Positions 10,923 through 21,583 of a DNA stretch of 64,000 bases are shown in pieces. Numbering within the stretch: the first letter of the stretch is position 1; the number at the start of each line of letters is the position of its first letter. The position numbers and the translations under genes are program-made. The notes under the pieces are model-generated. The model did not search any database and was not told the DNA's origin. It worked only from the letters and a program-made list of their open reading frames with translations. This stretch comes from Ophioceras dolichostomum (taxonomy: Eukaryota > Ascomycota > Sordariomycetes > Magnaporthales > Ophioceraceae). The stretch lies in NCBI GenBank assembly GCA_003049485.1, contig PYST01000006.1, positions 186,001-250,000 on the forward strand. The letters run 5' to 3'.

Positions 10923-11994
10923 GATGATTGTGTATATTTCCCTATCGAGCTGATGAACGGCCCTGTACTCTCCCCGGCGAAGGTTCTCAATTGCTAGTGT
11001 CTGCTGCTCGACCACAACCTCTCACTGGACACTTAACTGAACACAATCAGGATGATTAGGTGACATTCCCGAGTGCTTTATAGGTGAGCAATACATATAG
11101 TTGGAAGTTGAAGGTGCAAGAATTGAAGGCGTGGTGGTCGATGAAAACTTATGTTGAATATCGGAAGTTGGGATTGGGGTGGTTGGTGTGGTTGGTCGGT
11201 CACCGACTTCACGAGACTCACGCCTGCCCCACCCTGAACAAACCATACATCAATCAATGCCTTTCCGGTACAGCGTACGATGGGCCTCATTGTAAGTCTT
11301 TACACCATCTATTAGGATTAGCGCTGTCGGGGCCCTCTGAGGGCAGTCGCCGGGGCGTCCGCGTTTATAATCTATCATATACGAATCCCATTTCTACCAC
11401 AAGGGAACACACATACCATACCCTGATCATCTACTAGAGGTAACCCTCAAGTTCTTGTGCTGGTACATGCTTGTATCTCCGGTCTTCATGACGATATACA
11501 AAGGTACATGGTAGCTACATTGATCATACATCTGTAAATCCCTGGTAGCCGTTCCCTAGTCTCTAACAGAAGCAGCCGAATATCATCCGCGTTCAACCCG
11601 GCACGTCCTTGGGGGCAGCCATCGTGTATAATGAATATCCGAAGCCGGCTGGGCTGAGTCTGTAGGCGAGGCCGGCTCTCCGTTCGGTAACCAGCGCTAT
11701 GTGCCACCAACATCAACAGCCAGTGCACCGGACTCGTGCCTCTTTGATAGCACTGTCGGCAGTTCCCGGGGAGCGGGGACGCGCCCTGGCCGTATTCCGC
11801 GTAACCGCCTCGCTCAATTCAACCAGGCACTGAGGCGGCACTGGGAGACGGGCGCGCGGGAGGTCTTTATGAAACACGATGTTTCAGCGAAGTCGCTGCA
11901 GAGACCCATAGCTGGGCGTCAGTGTTGCGGACGGAATGCCTCTGGGCTTCGGATGCAAGGCATCTGGCGAAAAGCTCGATGAGCCCAATCAGTT
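10923..11994. other. Intergenic, no gene recognised
   Basis: About 1 kb between two minus-strand genes. Short ORFs on either strand lack family features. It should hold the true 5' end of the upstream-extended hypothetical gene and the 3' UTR of the ACBP gene. Confidence 0.4.
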
Positions 11995-13039
11995 TCATCT
12001 TGAGGGAAGGACTTTCCGGACGTACTCCCTCGCTATCCTCAGGGAAGCCCGGAAGTGGTCCTCCAGCCGTCTGTCCTTTCTTCTCCGCATCCACAGCAGG
12101 ACGAAGCCCAAGACGGCGAGGTCGATGGCGAGGTGCTTGGTAATCAGCCAAAAAGCCCAGCCCATCCACGCCCCAGCGCTCTTCTCCTTGCGGGACCTCC
12201 ATTCCCGGCCAGTCGTGATTTGCTCACGCAGGGCGGCGATCTCGGCCGATAGCCTGACTATGGCGCGCTCCATCTTCTTTGACCACTTGTCGCCCTTCTT
12301 CACATACTCTCCATCACCGTCGCCGACATCTTCTGCTTCGGCCTGAGCCATGCGCCGTTGGTAGTCCTGCTCCGCTTCATCATCCTCGGACATTGGGCTT
12401 AGGACCCTCATAGGGCCATCCGCCCCACTCGCGGGTTGCTGGAACCGCCGACGGAGAGGGTTGTCTTGAGTAGCGCCTTGACCCTTAGGCGACGAGTTGG
12501 ACGAACTGGGAGCGTTTCCTTTTATTTGATTCCACACAAACTCGAGTTCGGCGACGAGTTCCATCGCATTTCTGTGAAGTCTTAGTTATCCAGGCCGAAC
12601 CTATGTCAAGTTGCGCGGTGGGTGGCGTGCCAGATAGTCGATACTCACTCCGTCGTAGCATACTTGTGCATCGTTTCTATCAGGGCCTCGATGTATCGTC
12701 GCTTCGCCTCAGTGCGACTCAGAGCCCTCTGTAGATTCCATGCATCCCACTTGTCCTGTTCTCTCTGGAGGTCCTCCGCCGCGATGCCAGAGGCGGAGGT
12801 TGGGCGCTCCATCACGCCGTCGACGTCGCCCTCCATCGCCTGCTTGTACAGGCCATAGAGGCGCATCCGGTCGGCGGGCGGGGGCCGCGTGGCCCCCGTC
12901 TTTGGGATCTTCTTGATGGTGTTGAGGGCATGGACGAACACTCGATCTGGAAAGGAGCGACAGCAGGGCTCATGGTTAGCGAAACGCGCGTGCGCCGTTG
13001 TCTTAGAAGATGCCAATGCTTACCAACTGAGTCGGCCAT
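11995..13039 (-). CDS. Membrane-anchored acyl-CoA-binding domain protein (ACBD5/Atg37-like)
   Basis: Exons 13024-13039 (16 nt), 12649-12946 and 11995-12571 join in phase to 296 aa. Residues ~5-105 form an acyl-CoA-binding domain: VFVHALNTIKKIPKTG, RMRLYGLYKQAMEGDVDG and DKWDAWNLQRALSRTEAK show the YKQA..G and KWDAW signatures of the ligand pocket. A disordered acidic middle (MSEDDEAEQDYQRRMAQAEA) and a coiled coil (KKMERAIVRLSAEIAALREQ) lead to a C-terminal transmembrane helix (LAIDLAVLGFVLLWM) with a basic cytosolic tail. This ACB-coiled coil-TM order is that of peroxisomal tail-anchored ACBD5 and fungal Atg37, the latter required for pexophagy. Peroxisomal placement and a pexophagy role are inferred from architecture. 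The tiny first exon is easily missed. Confidence 0.85.
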
Positions 13040-13803
13040 GCTTCACGAGAAGCTCGTTTCCGGCGGTGGGATGGGTGAGGGTGCGCGACCCCTCGGCCGT
13101 CACGTCCAAGGACGTCCAAGAAGGACCCGGCGTGCTCGGTCCGGCGGCGACGGGCAACGGTCGGTGGAGATCCCCGGTAAAGCTGAGGATAGATGTACAA
13201 GACGCGAAAGAAATATAAACCGAATTGGGAACGGCTCTCGTAGCCAAATTACCGCCGTAGATCTGCTCTGAGCCCTGGGGCGACTATGCGCGGGCAACCC
13301 ATCATTCTTGAGTGAGCGAGCCTTGGGGGTCGTCGCGTCGAGATCAGATGGATGCTGATGCCTTTTGTCCCAATGCCTCGGCGAATCGAGTCGCAGGCTG
13401 GATCCGCTTTTCGCTGGCTGCTGATGGTTGGTACACAACAGCTTACATTTCAGGCAGGTGGAGGCAACCCAGCAGGCAGCCGATGGCCACAGGGGTCGCT
13501 GCACGCTAAATTGAGGGGCACCACACAGGAACGTTTGCCGTGCGGCAAAACACCACCCACTCGTCATTGAGATCGATCAGAAGCGGTTCTACATACATCA
13601 CGTTCTCGTAATGGGGCCTTCCAGACCCAAAAGAAGCGAACCGTGTTGACATTGGGGCATAGTGCGTACATGTACCCTTGCGCCTAGCGAAAGCAGCCCC
13701 ATAATATCTTGTTCTTGCGCCTTGTAAAGCCTTACCGACGCTCCAAAGATCGCCACCGGACCGCTCAGAGAGTGTAATCTGCCTGAATTTTGGATTTTCC
13801 ACC
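13040..13803. other. Intergenic, no gene recognised
   Basis: Region between the ACBP start and the RNase III stop, both minus strand. It should contain the ACBP promoter; I see no further coding or structural signal. Confidence 0.4.
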
Positions 13804-15105
13804 TCATGTGGCTGTGGCTGGAGGACCATCCGCCGCTTCTGACGCTGTCTGGTTCCTGGATTTGCCCCCTTGTATCAGACCATCGACAGCCTGATCTTTC
13901 CTGGCGGCCAAAAATGCGTCCCTTTTCGCCTTGTATTGCTTCATCAACTTCTTGTTATCCAGCGCCATCTGCGCAGCCTTGTGCCCGGCCTCTTTCTTCG
14001 AAAGCGCCACGCCCCTACCAAGCTGGAAGTTTTTCTCTCCCCAGCCGTCTAGGAAAACGCCGACCGAGAAGAGCGGGAGCTTGTTATACTTGTCCTTTTG
14101 CGGAGGTGGGGGAAGGTCCTCATACCGCAGCTTGATGCCCGGTGCAAGCAGCATTCGCTGCAATTGTGCCTTTGGTAGCTCCTTGGACACCACTTGGTCA
14201 CAATATGTTGGTCCCTGAGTTGGACCGCCCTGTGCTATACCCGAAGTCCCCTCTAGAGCCTCCCGTCGCTTTTCCTCCTTCAGGATCTTGTCTGCGATCT
14301 TGGTGGCCCAGATACTCTTCAACCAGCCAGCAGTCCGTGAGACTCCGTCTTCGGGATCCGAAACGATGAGAGCACCGACGTATGCCTCGAATAAGTCTCC
14401 CAGGACCTTCTCTCGGAATTTGCCCTTGTGCGCACCACTGCCTTGTTGGTAGAACTCAACCGGAAGTGCGGCGCGTTTATCGAGACCGTACTGCACCGAA
14501 AAGCCAGCCAGAGTGTCGTTGCGAATGAGAACTTCACGGATCTGCGTAGATCTGCCAGAGGTGAGGTTTGGGAACGTCTTCATGATGAAGCCTGTGGCAA
14601 TCAACTCAAGGTAGGCGTCGCCAAGCCATTCCAGGCGATCATAGCTCCGATGCACCGCATCCTCTTCAGAGCAAAACTCCAGAGTTGAAATGTGAGTGAG
14701 TGCAGCGGTCTCGAGGAAGGAGTCGAGGACCGCCAGGAGAGGGGGCATTGATTTGGGGATATCCGCAGCAGTCCATCTCGTCAGCGAGACATGGGGGGGA
14801 ATCTGAACAGCGTCCTTCAGACCAGGTGCGGGCCCCTCTTCGCTGGCCTCAGAAGCGAGGGCGCGGATTGATGGCAGGAGCAGCTTGCTGACAGCAGCCA
14901 GTCGCCTACGAAGACCGGGGTCCGCTTTCGTCGAACATGGCGCTGAAGATGGATTTTTAAGAGCCTTGATACACTGGAGTAGCTCTTCGGAGTGGTCCAG
15001 AAAGAGGCCGACAGCGTCGATGGGGTTGAGCTTGACTTTTTTTAGAGGCGACGCAGCTTCAGGGGGTTCCCGATGTGACAATTCGGCGTGGTCGCGTTTC
15101 GACAT
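13804..15105 (-). CDS. rnt1: RNase III family endoribonuclease, Rnt1-like (RNase III domain plus dsRBD)
   Basis: One exon, 433 aa. The RNase III signature SYDRLEWLGDAYLELIA (~154-170) supplies the acidic metal ligands, with the second conserved block REKVLGDLFEAYVGALI (~233) giving the other catalytic acids. The C-terminus has a double-stranded RNA-binding domain (LPLFSVGVFLDGWGEKNFQ ... LSKKEAGHKAAQMAL). The N-terminus is a short charged extension with a likely nuclear signal (LKKVKL). This one-RNase-III-plus-one-dsRBD layout matches yeast Rnt1, which cleaves stem-loops in pre-rRNA, snRNA and snoRNA precursors; Dicers are far larger and have two RNase III domains. The gene is divergent from mS33 with under 300 bp between starts. 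Confidence 0.88.
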   Translation of the reverse strand: MSKRDHAELSHREPPEAASPLKKVKLNPIDAVGLFLDHSEELLQCIKALKNPSSAPCSTKADPGLRRRLAAVSKLLLPSIRALASEASEEGPAPGLKDAVQIPPHVSLTRWTAADIPKSMPPLLAVLDSFLETAALTHISTLEFCSEEDAVHRSYDRLEWLGDAYLELIATGFIMKTFPNLTSGRSTQIREVLIRNDTLAGFSVQYGLDKRAALPVEFYQQGSGAHKGKFREKVLGDLFEAYVGALIVSDPEDGVSRTAGWLKSIWATKIADKILKEEKRREALEGTSGIAQGGPTQGPTYCDQVVSKELPKAQLQRMLLAPGIKLRYEDLPPPPQKDKYNKLPLFSVGVFLDGWGEKNFQLGRGVALSKKEAGHKAAQMALDNKKLMKQYKAKRDAFLAARKDQAVDGLIQGGKSRNQTASEAADGPPATAT

Positions 15106-15402
15106 TATGACAACGACGACAACAGGGAGACGCAGAAATATAGTGGGATATCCCTGATGAGGAGAGAAACAGACACATGTTTTCCGATTTTAACTTTTCT
15201 TGGGAGATCTGGGCGATCTGAGGCTCAACATTGGGTCCACTAAAAAGCGGGCCCTGACCGGTACGGAATACCAGCCGGTGTGTCCCGAAGATTTCCCTGA
15301 TGGCGAACGAGACTTCACCTGATACCATTCTATCATTAGCCCAGGAAAACACCTCTGACAACACGACGCCGACTCCGACGTGGTCTCCGCGATGAGAGCA
15401 AG
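15106..15402. promoter_or_regulatory. Compact bidirectional promoter (RNase III / mS33)
   Basis: Only 297 bp separate the two divergent ATGs, so both promoters must share this stretch. No TATA or CCAAT box is clear. Confidence 0.4.
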
Positions 15403-15956
15403 ATGACAGTCCCTCGTTCGCGTCTGCTCGACCTCATGAAGGTACGCCTCACCCATTCCTATTTAATCTCTGTGACTCGAGATTGTTGAACGTTTCCAAA
15501 GGTCCAATGTCGAATTTTCGCGTCGACGTACAACCCCGAAGGAATTCGCATGGGGAACAAAATCTTGAGGCAGAGGCTACGCGGCCCAGCTCTCGCGACA
15601 TACTACCCGAGGCGACTTGTCACATTCAAGGAGTTGGAGAATGCGTTTCCAGTTGGCCTCATGATGGACAATGACGCGGAAGAAGATAGGCTCTGGAAGA
15701 TCGATCAGTAAGCTATCTCACCTCCTTACCCCTGCCTCCTGGCCCGTGGCCAGTCACCACCTCACCGTTCCCCAGCCTCCTACGATAATCGAAATTCAGA
15801 CATGTATCTAACCCATCTCTAGACTGAAGGCACGCGGCAAGGGCACTCCCAAAAAGAAGACGGGTCCTCCAGGTATGCCTACGCCACCGTTGTCCCTATG
15901 TAGCTCAGGACTGACGATAGCACCTCACAGACCTCAGGCCGACGAAGAAGAAGTAG
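15403..15956 (+). CDS. rsm27: Mitochondrial small ribosomal subunit protein mS33 (Rsm27)
   Basis: Four exons (15403-15441, 15502-15707, 15823-15872, 15931-15956) join in phase to 106 aa, the family's usual size. The product reads MTVPRSRLLDLMK, then VQCRIFASTYNPEGIRMGNK, LRQRLRGPALATYYPRR and the basic C-terminus ARGKGTPKKKTGPPDLRPTK. The STYNPEG...GNK.LRQRLRGP core is diagnostic of MRPS33/mS33. It is a component of the mitoribosome small subunit. The protein is basic, as expected for an RNA-binding ribosomal subunit. The last exon is only 26 nt. Confidence 0.92.
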
Positions 15957-17179
15957 ACAAGGCGGACTGCGTACGATATGGCTGTCGCACATACAATATA
16001 AAATACAATATACCCGTTTTGGGTGCCAGCTCAGAGGCGGCGTCCCGTCCCAGACTCACAGCTCTATGCCACCGAACGATGTTGACTTGTCTGGCCATGT
16101 TCCGGGAGCCCTATCCATGCCACCCCCACGGTTCCGCGTCCATTTCTCCCATTCATAGGGACAGCTCGTTTCGATGTGGAGGAGCAGTGTGGACTGCCCG
16201 ACAGCTTGTTGCGCGGAACGAACGAGGAAGCACGCCCCACGTAGTCCGATTCCGCGATCTAGAGCCTTGATACTGGATGTCGCGTCTTGGGGCATGGATG
16301 GGATGTATGACTGCAGCCAGGGGAGAACATCTCATCACCAAAAGGATCGGCTGTGGCTTCAAGCCGAAGGCCATGGCCGTGCCTCGTCAATGAGGAGCCC
16401 CCCTCTGCGACCGAGGATGGATTCCCCGTTGTGCCAGTTTCACGTGCAGTATCCGGTATTGGATTCGATAAGGTCGGGTCTGTCATGGTAAGGACCGCAG
16501 TTATGCCTCACTCTTGCCGCTGTGCGTGTGAAGAACCGCTGATTGATTGTTCTGAAAAGGAAGGTGCGTGGCGCGTCGCCCCCAGATCTTGGGTCGACCT
16601 CGAATCTGGGCGCCTAGCTCCATCTCGCCACCTGATGAACAGAACATCTATTCCATATATCAGCATCGCTGTTTTATGTTAGCTCCAGCAGGAAGACATG
16701 TGACGCAAGAAATCCTAGGCCGCTGCCCACTGTGGCAGTGGAAGTAGCTGCGTGGCCACTGGCTGTTGCGAGCTTAAGAAAGGAAGCAACTCGGTCTCTC
16801 ACCGGTCAGTCATTCCTGCCACTCTGGGAGTCAAAGGTGGGGTCGAAACAACAGATACGCCCGTTATAAATTACACACGGGCAGGTAGGTACCTTAGGTG
16901 GTAGGTTGGGCAGGAAGGAGTGGCAGTCGCGTGTCTCGTCGGGAGCAGAAGGCAACAAAAAATTTACAAATAAAACCTGCTCATCTTCTTCCCTTTCCCC
17001 GTCCTTCACCACCCAAACCCGCCAACCCCTCTTTCGTCCTTTATTTCTCGATCTGTCCGGCATTTCTGCCATATCAACCTAGAATTTACCATCACACAAT
17101 CACGCTCCATCACGCGGGACTCCAGCCCCTTCACTGCCCAGCTAAGATCTGGACAAGTCTGGCGGACCGGTCCGGCAAA
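15957..17179. other. Intergenic, leader of the Pumilio gene
   Basis: Between the mS33 stop and the PUF gene start. The last ~200 bp are pyrimidine-rich, as in many fungal leaders. An ACCTTAGGT palindrome lies at 16891-16899. ORFs here lack protein family features. Confidence 0.45.
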
Positions 17180-20179
17180 ATGTCTGCTGCAGGTCCTCTT
17201 GCATCTTTCGGCTCCCCCGACCGGCGCCAGTCCTCGGTGTCCAACAATAGCATCCCCAATGACGAGAACATCAAGCTCGAAGAGGATGCTGTGCTCCAAT
17301 CCCTCCAGGTGCGATCCTATTTCCTTACTGCTCTCCCCACAGGTGCACTGCTGTATACGCCATACACCCTCGATCGCCATCGCAGGCCCCTCGCCGTCGT
17401 TGAATCCCCGCTGTGTTGCAAGCTATCACCGTCCAAGTCAATAGTCATGCATGGCTGTATTCTAATGGCCAGAGCGAGCCGAACAGGACTCCAGCGTCAG
17501 CGTCTCTCTTAAGAAGTCGGTTTCAGCACTGGCCACGTCGAAGTTGCTGAACCAGAACTGCCCCAAGGTAGGTGCTTGGTAGCTTCAAACCCCTCCATCC
17601 ATCTTATCGACAACCCTCATTTCTCATTATTTCTATTGTCAGAAAACGAGCTGACCCTAACAGAAGGCAAAGATCAACCATGACCCGTCGACCTCCGAGC
17701 CATATCCGATGGACATGCTGCTGGCGCGATTGTCAGAGCATCAGTCGGTGGCCAGCGAGCAGAACGACATCAGCAAGCCCGAGTCTGATGACGGTGCCAT
17801 GTACGCTCGGGTCCTCGACCACCAGTCCTCCAGCAGCTCGCTGCCGATCACACCAGCGGGTGAGGGCTTCAAGCCATCGGTGCCGACAGCCCGTCCTGCG
17901 AGTGCCACCCCAGACACCCACGCAGGTGACAGCGAGGAGGTCGCTCGTCTCAGGATGGAGCTTGCTCAGTCACAACAGCACATTCAACAACTGAACCAGA
18001 AGCTAGCGCTCCGAGGCCGAGGCCAGTCGGGCACAGAGGGCATCAGTGAGACGGCCAGTCATGCCGATTCCGATAGCGTGAACGCCCCAGGCACTAGCTG
18101 TGATGCTGGAGCCATCAATATCATGGGACAGGCGCTGGGTCTCGCTGGGGCTGCTACAGCGAAAGTGCCGTTTCTGCGTGAGGCAACTTGGCCATCCCGG
18201 GAGGATTCGCCCTCTGAAACTAGTGATTCCTTGTCCACGGGAGGATTCGGCCGGGGTCGGGGCATATGGGGCAACGGCAAGCCCGGCTTCCAGGGCGGCT
18301 TCATCCACCCTACACCAACCCTTCCGGACGCACCGATGCCTTGGAATGGCGGAGGCCGAGGTTACACGGAGCAATGTGTCCAGCCCTACGTGTCGCCGGG
18401 CGTGGACAGCTATCGCGGGGACAGATTCGCACCCGAGGAAGACGTGATGATCAGACCCTCTTCCGGTCGCCGCGGAAATCGTTACGACAACCGACTGAAC
18501 TCGACGCCGCAGCAGTCATTCGGTGGGTCTGGGTTCGGGGGCTCCTACAACATGGGCTACGGCCACTACGACACAGGCTTCCAGGGCAGCCAGGCGGGTG
18601 GTCCGATGTCTACCTCTGCGGGAGCGACCATGCACACGGGCTATGCCCAGCAGCACAACCACCACCCGCAGCCGCAGCACCCGCAACAGTCGCATCATCA
18701 TCAGGGGCTCGGCACGCCGTTGTCACCCCATGCTACTGAATTTACCTCCAACGCCGCTGCTGGCTGGAAACCCGATGTGAGTACCAATGTTTCATATAAA
18801 ATGGCCTGACGAAGGGCCTGTCAGAGAAATCAACGGCCCTATCTATACCAGACCCAAGATGAGACAATGATTGTATGCTAACTTCCAAGGCCGAGTTAAA
18901 GGCTGTTGCCACCGAGGGCCAAACCTACCTGCCGACCACGGAGCCTTTGAACTACCGCCGACTCCTAGACCGAAACGTCAACTGCAACTGGAAGTACATC
19001 GTTGACAAAATCGTTTGCAACAACGACCAGCAGGCGTCCATCTTCCTGCAGCAGAAGCTCAAGGTGGGCACCCCGGAGCAAAAGTATGAGATTGTGGAGG
19101 CCATTGTCGCCCAGGCCTACCCCCTCATGGTCAACCGCTTTGGCAACTTCCTTGTCCAGCGCTGCTTCGAGCATGGCACGCCCGAGCAGGTCATCAAGAT
19201 CGCCGAGGCGATCCGCGGCAACACCCTCAACCTGTCGATGGACCCATTCGGGTGCCATGTCGTGCAGAAGGCGTTTGACTCGGTGCCGGAGGACTACAAG
19301 GCGATAATGGTCCACGAGCTACTGCGCCGCATCCCTGAGACGGTCATCCACCGGTATGCTTGCCATGTTTGGCAGAAGCTCTTCGAGCTCCGCTGGACAG
19401 AGTCCCCGCCGCAGATCATGCAGTATGTCAACGAATCCCTCCGCGGAATGTGGCACGAGGTTGCCCTTGGCGAGACGGGCAGCCTGGTGGTCCAGAACAT
19501 CTTCGAGAACTGCCTCGAGGAAGACAAGGTATGTTCCAGAGCCTCATAATGATTCTCTCGCTCCGCCCGGAGTACTTCCGGGGCTTGCGTCTTTGAGATA
19601 CTTCACGGCTAACAGAGTCCTCTCCCGAAGCGTCCGTGCATCGAGGAGGTGCTTGCCAACATCGATATTGTCGCGCACGGTCAGTTCGGCAACTGGTGCA
19701 TTCAGCACATTTGCGAGCATGGCGCACCAGCAGACCGCAGCCGTGCCATCGACCACGTCATCCGCTATGCTGCGGAGTACAGCATGGATCAGTTCGCGTC
19801 CAAGGTGGTGGAGAAGTGCCTCAAGATCGGTGGCACTGACTTCCTCGGCCGCTACCTTGACCGCGTGTGTGAGGGACGAGTCGACCGGCCTCGCATCCCC
19901 CTTATCGACATTGCTAGCGACCAGTACGGCAACTACCTGATTCAGTACATTCTCACCCACTCCACCCCGCAGCACCGCGAAATCGTTGCTGCTCACATCC
20001 GCAAGCACATGGTCTCGCTCCGTGGCTCCAAGTTTGGATCTCGCGTCGGCATGCTCTGTACCAACCCGGCTGTCGCCACGCGCCCTGGCCCCGGCGTCGG
20101 TCCAGCGATGGGACGTCTGCCTCCGGGTCCTCGCTACGGCGGCGGTGGTGGCAACGGCGGCGGCGGCTCTTACCGCTGA
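17180..20179 (+). CDS. Pumilio (PUF) family RNA-binding protein
   Basis: Five exons (17180-17308, 17487-17567, 17664-18776, 18890-19528, 19616-20179) join in phase to 841 aa. The N-terminal half is disordered and rich in Ser, Gly, Gln and His (QQHNHHPQPQHPQQSHHH), with a short coiled coil (EEVARLRMELAQSQQHIQQL). The C-terminal half (~residues 450-800) is a PUM homology domain; repeat cores include NRFGNFLVQRCFE, DPFGCHVVQKAFD, RYACHVWQKLFEL, GETGSLVVQNIFE, GQFGNWCIQHICE, DQFASKVVEKCLK and DQYGNYLIQYILT. Such domains bind 3' UTR elements and control mRNA stability and translation. Cores such as TGSLVVQN deviate from the standard code, suggesting a Puf1/Jsn1-like subtype rather than Puf3, but no RRM is seen. 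A Gly-rich tail (GGGGNGGGGS) ends the protein. The 178-bp first intron could hide a small exon. Confidence 0.88.
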
Positions 20180-21583
20180 GGTCACCATCTGTCCTGCCCC
20201 CGCCCTCCGGAGCTGGCTGATGCGTGGCTCCAGGACTCAAGGATTCTCCTGCCATCAGGCATGTATGAGCTCTGAATCTTTGAACTGCGATCAACGGCTA
20301 CAGTGTGTGCGTGTCCGATCAATCCGCCTGTTTCAACTATGTCTAGTCCGTCTGCCACTTGACAACCATTCATGTTCCGCGGACCCAAGATTTCGACTCG
20401 CGGTGCTTTCCTCTTTGTCATCCTTTGTCCCTCTGATTTTCAGCCGTCTATCTTCTGGCTGCTGTTCTGGAATGCTTCTTGACTTGAATCCCCTTGTCTC
20501 TCATTCGGAGGGGAGTCTGCCTCTGCTTCTTTATCCCTTCCTGTCTTCTTGATTCACAACATTCAATTAAATCCCCTGGACAGAAAAAAAACCCCACCCC
20601 GAAATTTCGTCCCATCGTCTGAGCCGGAAGTTCACCCACGGCATATGAAAATTCGCGTTTTAGGAACATTTTCCCCAGCAACTAAAGTTTACAAAATCAC
20701 CCGACATCCTACGCTCGGGGGGCTACTGCTCGTTCGAGTGCTTTGGACACATTATGGTTACGGATTTTGCGATATCGAGGGAGTTTGTAGATTTCCTCGC
20801 TGGCCTGGCAGCATCATTCAGCCGGAGTACCTGGAGGGGGAAGGGATCATGTCTGATCTTCGCCACATCTGGGCCGACCACATCCCCTCCCCATCATTCT
20901 GGCGTGCTCTTTGAGTCAACCAGTCCGTACCCCCTCCCCCATTTATTCCTGTTGGCGGTTATAACCTCCTAGCTAATGCCAGCACTGATCTAGTGGTCAT
21001 GCTTGCTGTCTTCTCTTGGCACTTCCCCTTTGACATCACAAGAGAACATCAGAACCAAGGGAAATGGTGTAAGGTCGGCAGAGTGGGAGCTAATCAGATT
21101 GTAAACTTTTCTTTTTCTACTCTTTTTTGTTCTATTTGTGGTGGGAGGGCCTGGCCTTGGTAGAAAGGGGGGAAAACACAACCAAAAGCTCATACACACC
21201 GAATCCTTTTTCTGTCGTCTCTCCCATTAATGAACCCTTGCAAGAAACCATAATTCTACTCGCGCAGGTATTTATTTACAAGTTGCCATCAGTAGCTCTA
21301 CGTTCGTGTTGCGTGATTCGTGCTCTGGAACCTCGCCGCGAGGAATGCCAGGATGTTAAGCGGACAGGGGCTGGCAGAGATTCTTTGAAATGATACCAAA
21401 CCGAGTCCTCAGGGTTGAGAAGGCGGGAATAAGAGATACTTCTCAGTGCCTAGACTGGTGTATCGACATATTTACCTACAGCTACCTAAGGTAGGTAGGT
21501 AGGTAGGTATATACTAGGTAACTGGGTTGGCGTAGGTACCCGCCACCTGCCGGCTAGTGTTAAGGTGAGCGCTCATACTTGCA
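20180..21583. other. Convergent 3' regions of the PUF and SelO genes
   Basis: About 1.4 kb without a recognisable gene. T- and C-rich PUF 3' UTR sequence is followed by AT-richer DNA and, close to the SelO stop, an AGGT microsatellite listed separately. Confidence 0.45.
21484..21510. repeat. (AGGT)n microsatellite beside an ACCTAAGGT palindrome
   Basis: CTACCTAAGGTAGGTAGGT continues as about five AGGT units. Related ACCTAGGT/ACCTTAGGT elements recur in other non-coding parts of the window. Confidence 0.8.

Noticed and set aside
11995..13039. Linking the PEX39-like and Atg37-like genes as a peroxisomal cluster
   Set aside because: They are about 6 kb apart with unrelated genes between them; co-occurrence is more likely chance than a functional cluster.
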